Positions 57,702-64,000 of a stretch of DNA of 64,000 bases are shown here, piece after piece. Origin of the DNA: Verrucomicrobiota bacterium. GTDB taxonomy: Bacteria > Verrucomicrobiota > Verrucomicrobiia > Opitutales > Opitutaceae. The DNA lies in contig JACTNC010000034.1 of NCBI GenBank assembly GCA_014584295.1, positions 108,884-172,883 on the forward strand, in the 5' to 3' direction. Every line of letters begins with the position of its first letter. Positions within the stretch are counted from its first letter, which is position 1. The notes under the pieces are model-generated. The model saw nothing but the letters and a program-made list of their open reading frames with translations. It was not told the origin of the DNA and did not search any database. Position numbers and translations under genes: made by a program.

Positions 57702-57726
57702 CCCGCGAAAGATCCTCCTTCGCGGG
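57702..57726 (+). terminator. Hairpin after the TonB receptor remnant
   Basis: An 8-base-pair perfect stem (CCCGCGAA / TTCGCGGG) with a 9-base loop, 22 bases after the stop of the remnant. There is no T run, so it is only a weak terminator candidate. Confidence 0.4.
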
Positions 57727-57844
57727 TCGGCAGAGAGGCTCGATATAGAAATGGCCCACTCCGCTCCAACCACGCACACTGTCGTTGAGGCGAAGCAATA
57801 ACTCCAAGGTTGGACCATCCCTTCGGGGACGGCCAAACGGTCTC

Positions 57845-58876
57845 CTATCGCAGCTTCCTCAGGACAAAACCCAGATCCGAGCGCGTCGCCCGCACTCCAA
57901 AGTTTGTCTCCAGCAGGTGGACAAACGTCTCCACCCGGTCCGCACGAAATAGGCCGCTTACCCTCAGTTCGGCAAGGTCGCGATCTTCAATCGTAAGCTT
58001 TACCGAATTGTACTGATTGAGTAGCTCGATGGCCTTTTCAAGAGGGGTTTCGGTAAACTCCAAACGAGGAATCCGCCACGAAAGCATTTCCGCAACTTCT
58101 TCGGCCGGGACGACTGCCTCCGCCAACGAAACCTCGTGTCGCTTGACTTCACGGGGCACAACCGCCTTCCGACCAGCGGAAACCAGTGCAATCGGAGTCG
58201 TCGCAGGTTGAGCCGACCTGGATTCTGACGCCTCGGGTTGTTCTGCAACCCCTGTTTCCTCAACGGCAACCGTGCCCTGAGTCACAATGAGCGCCAGGGC
58301 ACCGGTACCCATCTGCACGCTGAAGGCCGTGCCCACTGCGCGAAACTCAACGTTCCCGGCCACGACGCAGAACGGGCGCCCGGCCTGATGCGCCACCTGG
58401 AAATGGGCCTCGCCTTGCTCGAGCACGACTTGACGCCTAGTCGCTGTGTATTCAACGCGGATTCGTGACTCGGGTTTGAGTTCAACTACACTGCCATCTT
58501 CGAGAAGCCTTTTTTCCGGCGCAAGGACCAGTATGCCCTCGGTCCGCAGGGTATCGTGCGAGGTGCGCACCCAAAAAAATGAGGTAAAGGCAATCGCCAC
58601 GATAGCCGCCGCAGAGACCAGCCGGACCCTTTGTCGCCTCACCCGTCTTCTTCGCAGTTCTTCTAGAATCTGTCCGGCCTGCCCGCTCAACCGCGGCCGA
58701 TCTAGGCTTCCCCAAGCGCGATCGTGACGCACTATCGCTTCCTCATGCCGGGGATCCGCCTGCACCCAGCGCGTAAACTCTTCCTCTTCGTTTTCCGAGA
58801 GCCCTGCGTCGCGGCGGAATACCCATTGCGCCGCCAGCCTCTCAATCGTCTCGGAATCTGATCGCTTTGAAGACAC
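57845..58876 (-). CDS. FecR-family anti-sigma regulator
   Basis: A 343-residue protein. The cytosolic FecR-N part (WVFRRDAGLSENEEEEFTRW) is followed by one membrane helix (VRLVSAAAIVAIAFTSFFWV, about 84-103) and a periplasmic FecR domain with LLEDGSVVELKPESRIRVEY and GEAHFQVAHQAGRPFCV. A C-terminal STN-like segment ends at LGFVLRKLR. It senses a loaded TonB receptor and controls the partner sigma factor, 15 bases upstream in the same operon. Start is a GTG at 58876. Confidence 0.92.
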   Translation of the reverse strand: MSSKRSDSETIERLAAQWVFRRDAGLSENEEEEFTRWVQADPRHEEAIVRHDRAWGSLDRPRLSGQAGQILEELRRRRVRRQRVRLVSAAAIVAIAFTSFFWVRTSHDTLRTEGILVLAPEKRLLEDGSVVELKPESRIRVEYTATRRQVVLEQGEAHFQVAHQAGRPFCVVAGNVEFRAVGTAFSVQMGTGALALIVTQGTVAVEETGVAEQPEASESRSAQPATTPIALVSAGRKAVVPREVKRHEVSLAEAVVPAEEVAEMLSWRIPRLEFTETPLEKAIELLNQYNSVKLTIEDRDLAELRVSGLFRADRVETFVHLLETNFGVRATRSDLGFVLRKLR

Positions 58877-58891
58877 AGTAACGTAAACAGC

Positions 58892-59440
58892 CTACCCCAA
58901 TCCCCGTTGCCTCAGAAACTCCTCGCAGCGCCTCACTCCCTTGGCTCCGTGGATGTGCACCGTGCCTTCTGAAATACCCAGACGGGAAGCGATCTCCCGG
59001 GGAGAGAGCCCATGCAGCTTGCGAAGAATTACAACCTCCCTGCACCGGGGCGGGAGTGCCTCAATCGCCTCAAGAAGCAGGTCCATCTCTTCCTGGGTGC
59101 AGGCCCTCTCCATGGGATTGTCGTGGTGCGAAGCGATATTCAAACCCGTCAGATCCGGAAGCGCCTCAATCGGCGAAACGGTTTGGCTGCGCAGCGCATC
59201 AATGGCCAGGTTGCGCGCGACCTTATAGAGAAAACTGCGCGCGCAGATCAAGGGACGAAAAAGATGCCGGCGCCACACGCGAACGTAAGACTCCTGAACC
59301 ACATCGTCCACATCACGAATCGAAGGGAATGCCCCTCGCAGATAGGACCTCAGTTCGGTTCTGTGAACATGAACCTCGTTCGCAAACCATGCCGATTGAT
59401 CACTTGCCGACCCAAGTTCGGGGGTCCTCAATTCATTCAT
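58892..59440 (-). CDS. ECF-type RNA polymerase sigma factor (FecI-like)
   Basis: A 182-residue sigma-70 of the extracytoplasmic type. Region 2 includes DVDDVVQESYVRVWR and ARSFLYKVARNLAIDALR; region 4 includes EAIEALPPRCREVVILRKL and LSPREIASRLGISEGTVHIH. It lies 15 bases before the fecR-like gene and opposite a TonB receptor gene, so it probably directs that receptor's transcription. Confidence 0.93.
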   Translation of the reverse strand: MNELRTPELGSASDQSAWFANEVHVHRTELRSYLRGAFPSIRDVDDVVQESYVRVWRRHLFRPLICARSFLYKVARNLAIDALRSQTVSPIEALPDLTGLNIASHHDNPMERACTQEEMDLLLEAIEALPPRCREVVILRKLHGLSPREIASRLGISEGTVHIHGAKGVRRCEEFLRQRGLG

Positions 59441-59952
59441 ATCGGCAGGAGGGGTAATCCCATGGCGGACCCATTGCTACCGTATCCGCCCCACCCGTCA
59501 ATTCATGAGCACCATCGCCATCAGACGCCAAATGCTGTCGAAAACGGGGGATCTACATTGACCGTTCACCTCATGATTGGAATTCCACGATGAGCCAAAT
59601 GAATGTCCGGTATACGCAAGCCGCTCGCTCCGCGCACGTAAGCTAGGTGCCGTATTGGCCTGAACGGGACACTTCCGGCTTCGTCAAAATTCTACCACAC
59701 CGCCCTTCAAAAATCTCGGACCCCAATGATCTCGCCATGGCTGCAGGGAGAAACCAACGATCTACCCAGCCAAAGACACTCAAATCGCGACCTCCTGCTC
59801 AGGAAGCAATGCGCATCGCAACAGAACATCCACATATTCCCTGGGATGGAACAAAGGCTTCCGTACGGACACCCCAAGAAGTAGTGGAATCCCGGCAGGA
59901 AACTTTTTCCAAAAAAATCTATAACCCAGTATCAAATTTCGGCGGATCGTCC
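59441..59952. promoter_or_regulatory. Divergent promoter region between the ECF sigma gene and the TonB receptor
   Basis: About 510 bases between the divergent starts at 59440 and 59953. It should carry the ECF-sigma target promoter of the receptor. The receptor frame is open over the last 300 bases (from the GTG at 59647), so part may be coding. No repeat or RNA was seen. Confidence 0.4.
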
Positions 59953-62900
59953 GTGTTGAAGGTTGTCGCGAGTTGTTTTCGCCGACTATCCGCACGACAT
60001 GCCTACCGTACTTTCCTGGTCCTGCTACTGGTCTCCAGTGTGCCGACCCACGAGACCCGAAGCGCGAACGTTCCAGAAATGAATTTTGACCTTCCTGCGG
60101 ATGCGGCTGACGCATCGCTCAAGCGATTTTCACTTCAGTCGGGATGCGAGGTCCTTTTTGCGTCTCATCTTGTCCGAGGAATCAGGACCAACCCGGTCAG
60201 CGGGAAATTGTCCGCAGGCGAAGCCATCGATCGCATGCTTGAAGACACCGGCCTTGTCGCCGTCCACGATGGAGCGAGCGGCGCGTTCTCCGTGAGACGG
60301 GAATCCGACCTGAAAAAGAAGCAAACAGCCCAACTGCCACCTGCAGCCAGATCCATACCCAACACCCACTCCAACACCAAGACCATGATCAGAAAAAACC
60401 TATTCAGCAGACTGGCAGCCTCGGCCCTTCTGTTACTCTCCCCGACAGCGAAGGCCGCCGTAGGCACCGGCACGATTGAAGGTCGAGTGTTCAATCCGCG
60501 CAGCGGTGCAGTTGCGGAAAACGCGCGAGTGAGTCTCGAGGGTACCGAACAAGTCACGTTTACTGACGCGGATGGCATTTTCCGCCTCGACAATATCCCG
60601 GCTGGCGACGTTCGGCTTCGCATTTTCTACACCGGCTATCTTCCTCAGTTTGAGATGCTCTCCGTTGTTGCAGGTCAAACTACCCGGCGAGATATCAATC
60701 TGGGCGAGGGTGCGGCGACGGCCTCAGGTACAGCCGCTCCAGTCATCAAGCTCGATGCCTTCACCGTAAGCGAATCCCGCGAAATGGAGGCTTCCGCGAT
60801 AGCGATCAACGAGCAACGCTTCGCCTCCAATATCAAGCAGGTGGTCTCCACCGACGAATTCGGGGCCATCGCAGAAGGCAATGTTGGAGAATTCCTGCGC
60901 TTCCTCCCCGGCCTGCTCATCGACTACAACGGGGTGGATGCTCGATCGGTTTCCATTGATGGTGCTCCCGAACAAAACACGCCGGTGACCCTCGCCGGAG
61001 TCAATCTGCCAGCTTCGAACCGAACTGGCCGCCAGGTCGAGGTCGCCATGTTCAACCTTAACAATATCTCCCGCATCGAGGTTTCACTTTCCCCCACGCC
61101 GGACTCGCCAGGCTCCGCACTCGCGGGGTCCATCAACCTCGTGCCACGCAGTTCCTTCGAGCGCGCGCGCCCCCATCTCAACGTCAGTGCCTTTGCCACC
61201 ATGCGGGACAATATGCTCACGCTCGGCAAGCAGCCCTTTCAATATGGCGACTATGGCAGAGTGATCAAACCGGGCTTCGACGTTTCATGGCTAGTGCCGG
61301 TCAACAGCCGCTTTGGCTTTTCTGTGGCACTTGGACAGTCGACAAAGTTCACCGCGCAGACGGGCAACACCAATACCTGGCGCGGATTGTCTGCTGCCAC
61401 AAACGGTGCCGCTTTCCCGCACACGACACCGGAAAACGCATACCTTTCAGCCTATCAAGTCAGGGTGGCACCGAGCGTCATTACCCGCAGTTCATTCGGC
61501 CTCACGCTCGACTTCAAGCTCTCTGACCGAGACCGGATTTCCTACGCATTCCAGTTCGCCGGTTACGACAACTGGACAGGCAACCGCAATCTGCAGTTCA
61601 ACCCAACCCGGATTGTCGCGGGCACATTCAGCCCCACCTTCGTGCAGGGGGCAGCCGGTGCGGGCAACGTCACCGCAACAAGCGCAACCGGACGTCTGCG
61701 CGAAACACGGACCCACATGTCTACGCTCAACTGGCGCCATGACGGCCCTGTATGGAAACTGGACGCTGGTTTGGGCCGCGCCTACACCGAGGACGCACTT
61801 CGCAGCATGGACAAAGGAATGTTCCAAACAATTGTAGCGCGAGTCCAGAATGTGACGATCGGATTTGATCAGGTCACAGATGAGCGCCCTGGCACGATCA
61901 CCGTCATCGACAATGCCTCCAAGACGGCATTGAACCCATATATCCTCGACAACTATTCACTGATATCCGTCGCAGACACTCCGCTTCGATCTTCAGATAT
62001 CAATTTCACCGCGTTCGCCAATGTCAGACGCGATTTCGATTGGAGCGTTCCTGTTTCGCTGCGCGCAGGCCTGGACTTCCGGCAGACTATTCGGGAATAC
62101 CGCACGGGCACATTGACCTGGAACTACAGTGGCGCAAACATCCGGGGCAGCGCGGCGCCCTTTGTCGAAACGACCTCGCTCGTGCGCGAGACCCCCTACG
62201 GATTTCCCGCCATCCAGTTCGTCGACTACAAGCGCATCTATGACTACTTCGATGGCAACCGGAGCCAGTTTACACTCAATGAGAACAACGCCTATCGCTC
62301 CTTTGTCGAAGGCTCAAAACATGCCCGGGAAGCTGTCTCCTCCGCCTACGTGCGTGCGGATGTCTCACTTCTCGATCGCCGTCTGAACATCGTTGCAGGG
62401 GTCCGGTTTGAGCAGACCAATGTCAAGGCGGAGGGACCTCTCACCGACTTGTCCCGCAACGTCCAACGCGATGCCACGGGGAAACCGATCCTCAATGCCG
62501 CAGGAAATCCCGTGCCAATCACAACAGATCCTCTCGCCATCTCAAAACTCACGTTGCTTGAACGCGCAGCCCATTCCAGCAAGGAGTACCTGCGCATGTT
62601 TCCGAGCGTCAATGCCAGCTACAACCTGCGTGAAAACCTGATCGCCCGCGCCGCATTCTCCACATCGATCGGACGCCCCGACTTCGATCAATATGCAGGA
62701 GGCATTTCGCTCCCCAATACCGACAATGTCCCCAGTCCCAACAATACCATCCAGGTCAATAATGCTGGCATCAAGCCCTGGATGGCGACCTCCTACCGCA
62801 TTCGTCTCGAATACTATTTTAAGGGCGTGGGGCAATTCTCCGTCGGAGCCTATCGCCGCGACTACAAGAACTTCTTCGGAGAGACGATTATCCCTTCAAC

Positions 62901-63456
62901 CCCGGAATTGCTGGCGCTCTATTCCCTCGATCCTGCCACCTACGGTGAGTACGACGTGAGCACCCAGTATAACATACCCGGATCGGTGCGGACCACGGGA
63001 TGGGAGCTCAATTACAAGCAGTCACTTACCTTCCTTCCGAACTGGGCACGCGGTGTGCAGGTCTTTGGAAACATCAGCTTCCGCAAGGTGCAAACCCCGG
63101 AAATGATCACGCGCGGTTTCTATGACATTCCCCATAGCGGCTCCTGGGGTGTAAGTCTCACCCGCCCGCGCTTCAATGTGCGCGCCAACATCAATTTCCG
63201 TGCGATTCAACGGACCGGAAGAGTGACCGGTACCGGCATCGCGGAGAACACCTTCAACTACGTGCCATCCCGCACGACAATTGATCTTCTAGGCGAGTAC
63301 CGGCTGAACAAGAACTTCTCCCTATTCACAAGCCTGCGCGACATTGAAGACACTCCCGATATGGACATTACGATCAGCCCCAATGCGCCATCACAGGTGC
63401 GGTCGATCTTGAAATTCGGTTCTTTATGGACCGTTGGAGTCAAGGGTACGTTCTAA
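59953..63456 (+). CDS. TonB-dependent receptor with N-terminal STN domain
   Basis: About 1167 residues from the GTG at 59953. A signal peptide (HAYRTFLVLLLVSSVPTHE) is followed by an STN domain (about 42-125: FDLPADAADASLKRFSLQ, then SGKLSAGEAIDRMLED). A second signal-like segment with its own ATG at 60385 (MIRKNLFSRLAASALLLLSP) precedes a carboxypeptidase-regulatory-like domain (GTIEGRVFNPRSGA), plug, and large barrel ending GSLWTVGVKGTF. It imports a glycan or metal-chelate signal across the outer membrane, with the STN domain talking to FecR. The in-frame upstream starts (GTG 59647, ATG 59737, ATG 59809) are alternatives; the longer N-terminus has no recognisable domain. Confidence 0.88.
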   Translation: MLKVVASCFRRLSARHAYRTFLVLLLVSSVPTHETRSANVPEMNFDLPADAADASLKRFSLQSGCEVLFASHLVRGIRTNPVSGKLSAGEAIDRMLEDTGLVAVHDGASGAFSVRRESDLKKKQTAQLPPAARSIPNTHSNTKTMIRKNLFSRLAASALLLLSPTAKAAVGTGTIEGRVFNPRSGAVAENARVSLEGTEQVTFTDADGIFRLDNIPAGDVRLRIFYTGYLPQFEMLSVVAGQTTRRDINLGEGAATASGTAAPVIKLDAFTVSESREMEASAIAINEQRFASNIKQVVSTDEFGAIAEGNVGEFLRFLPGLLIDYNGVDARSVSIDGAPEQNTPVTLAGVNLPASNRTGRQVEVAMFNLNNISRIEVSLSPTPDSPGSALAGSINLVPRSSFERARPHLNVSAFATMRDNMLTLGKQPFQYGDYGRVIKPGFDVSWLVPVNSRFGFSVALGQSTKFTAQTGNTNTWRGLSAATNGAAFPHTTPENAYLSAYQVRVAPSVITRSSFGLTLDFKLSDRDRISYAFQFAGYDNWTGNRNLQFNPTRIVAGTFSPTFVQGAAGAGNVTATSATGRLRETRTHMSTLNWRHDGPVWKLDAGLGRAYTEDALRSMDKGMFQTIVARVQNVTIGFDQVTDERPGTITVIDNASKTALNPYILDNYSLISVADTPLRSSDINFTAFANVRRDFDWSVPVSLRAGLDFRQTIREYRTGTLTWNYSGANIRGSAAPFVETTSLVRETPYGFPAIQFVDYKRIYDYFDGNRSQFTLNENNAYRSFVEGSKHAREAVSSAYVRADVSLLDRRLNIVAGVRFEQTNVKAEGPLTDLSRNVQRDATGKPILNAAGNPVPITTDPLAISKLTLLERAAHSSKEYLRMFPSVNASYNLRENLIARAAFSTSIGRPDFDQYAGGISLPNTDNVPSPNNTIQVNNAGIKPWMATSYRIRLEYYFKGVGQFSVGAYRRDYKNFFGETIIPSTPELLALYSLDPATYGEYDVSTQYNIPGSVRTTGWELNYKQSLTFLPNWARGVQVFGNISFRKVQTPEMITRGFYDIPHSGSWGVSLTRPRFNVRANINFRAIQRTGRVTGTGIAENTFNYVPSRTTIDLLGEYRLNKNFSLFTSLRDIEDTPDMDITISPNAPSQVRSILKFGSLWTVGVKGTF

Positions 63457-63913
63457 CGGAAATCTCAACTTCTTTCCAGTTCTCTCGCGTAACGGCAAGC
63501 CCCTCATTCAGCGCCTGGCTAAAGTGCCCCCGTTGAGTGACCTCATTGCACGAGGTCAGAAATACTCGGGCCAAGTTGCTGCCAGGCGGCGTTGCGCGCA
63601 GGCACCAAGATTCCACCCGCAGGGTGAATGGGAACGATCAATGGGTGTTGCTAAACTCGGTCAGTCGGCATCCCCGATTGGTCACTCGAGTGAACTTCAC
63701 ATCGCGGATACTCCTTTACCGGGATTTCCCGATTCCGCAACCGTCGGCTTCTTGCTCAGTCGCTTAATGTAGGATCGCTCAATCCGATTGTGACACAACC
63801 GACACCTCCTTCGGCCGGGGCTCGGCGACGTTTCCATCGCCGAATATCGAATGACCCCGACGCAAACACTTTTTTTTGAACCACAGCCGTCCCATAACGC
63901 TGGGCGGGAAGGC
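63457..63913. other. Region with no clear gene downstream of the TonB receptor
   Basis: About 457 bases following the receptor stop. Several short frames exist on both strands but none has a family-like pattern, ribosome-binding site or conserved motif. No strong terminator was found. Confidence 0.35.
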
Positions 63914-63989
63914 GGTTGGAGTTGGCAGGTTTTCGCCGTCGCGATAGCGACGGAGTGTGAAAAAGAAAAACCGCAGACCAACTCCAACC
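63914..63989. repeat. Nested palindrome, REP-like element
   Basis: Outer arms GGTTGGAGTTGG (63914-63925) and CCAACTCCAACC (63978-63989) are perfect 12-base inverted repeats. Within lie GGTTTT and AAAACC arms and a central 7-base-pair stem CCGTCGC-GATA-GCGACGG (63936-63953). The nested structure and intergenic position fit a repetitive extragenic palindromic element. Only this copy is visible in the window. Confidence 0.65.
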
Positions 63990-64000
63990 ATGGGCAAGCT

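Noticed and set aside
57261..57836. A 191-codon frame on the minus strand
   Set aside because: It runs antisense to the TonB receptor remnant, which has a clear family pattern.
63697..63987. A 96-codon frame on the minus strand at the right edge
   Set aside because: It is produced by the palindrome and its flank; no family-like pattern.
1..64000. CRISPR array, defence island or prophage
   Set aside because: No regularly spaced repeats, Cas-like genes, capsid genes or clusters of restriction genes were seen.

Overview
The window reads as chromosomal DNA of a Gram-negative verrucomicrobium, most likely of the Opitutaceae. This is inferred from the mixture of gene types: a Kdo transferase (lipopolysaccharide maker), a TonB-dependent receptor with an N-terminal STN domain, a FecI/FecR pair, ThuA and Gfo/Idh/MocA proteins, an IorB-like molybdoprotein, a huge secreted protease with LamG and immunoglobulin-like domains, and long-form PurF. 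The DNA is GC-rich, densely packed, and most starts lack an obvious Shine-Dalgarno sequence. I saw no tRNA, rRNA, CRISPR array, prophage or complete insertion sequence.

Layout. 1-3.3 kb: the N-terminal two thirds of a SNF2 helicase and waaA (Kdo transferase), both on the minus strand. 3.4-7.3 kb: a tight plus-strand operon for dTDP-rhamnose (plant-like epimerase/reductase, rmlB, rmlA) ending in a GT2 glycosyltransferase; no rmlC is present. 7.3-9.9 kb: a minus-strand pair of Gfo/Idh/MocA oxidoreductase and a ThuA-ankyrin fusion. 10.1-14.7 kb: an orphan Tat-exported IorB-like subunit, then glpF-glpK. 14.7-20.1 kb (minus): family B DNA polymerase, a small membrane protein, DUF2017, clpS and proS. 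20.2-23.3 kb: a membrane-anchored hypothetical protein and a hybrid histidine kinase. 23.3-28.2 kb: a giant subtilase. 28.4-36.9 kb: a second SNF2 helicase, an M23 peptidase with a SecD-like lipoprotein and a HemW-like radical SAM protein, an IPT/TIG-like lipoprotein, a secreted endonuclease/exonuclease-type phosphatase, and an M48 protease.

36.9-39 kb: gmd-fcl for GDP-fucose. 39-53 kb: mostly housekeeping genes (RibD-like reductase, DEAD-box helicase, purM-like/purF, a Xer-type recombinase, infA, tadA, sod with a clear terminator, a YmdB-like phosphoesterase, ilvB, and a DUF374 acyltransferase/SDR/ybaB/recR cluster). 53-64 kb is more accessory: an outer-membrane protein, a 68-residue membrane peptide, a GH42 beta-galactosidase, a decayed TonB receptor tail, and a FecR/ECF-sigma pair divergent from a large TonB-dependent receptor. 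The window ends in a nested palindrome that looks like a REP element.

Functional themes are surface polysaccharide (Kdo, rhamnose, fucose, glycosyltransferase), glycan capture at the outer membrane (GH42, TonB receptor, FecIR), and protein turnover (ClpS, subtilase, M48, M23). The most notable single observation is that one plant-like bifunctional enzyme appears to replace RmlC plus RmlD in the rhamnose operon.
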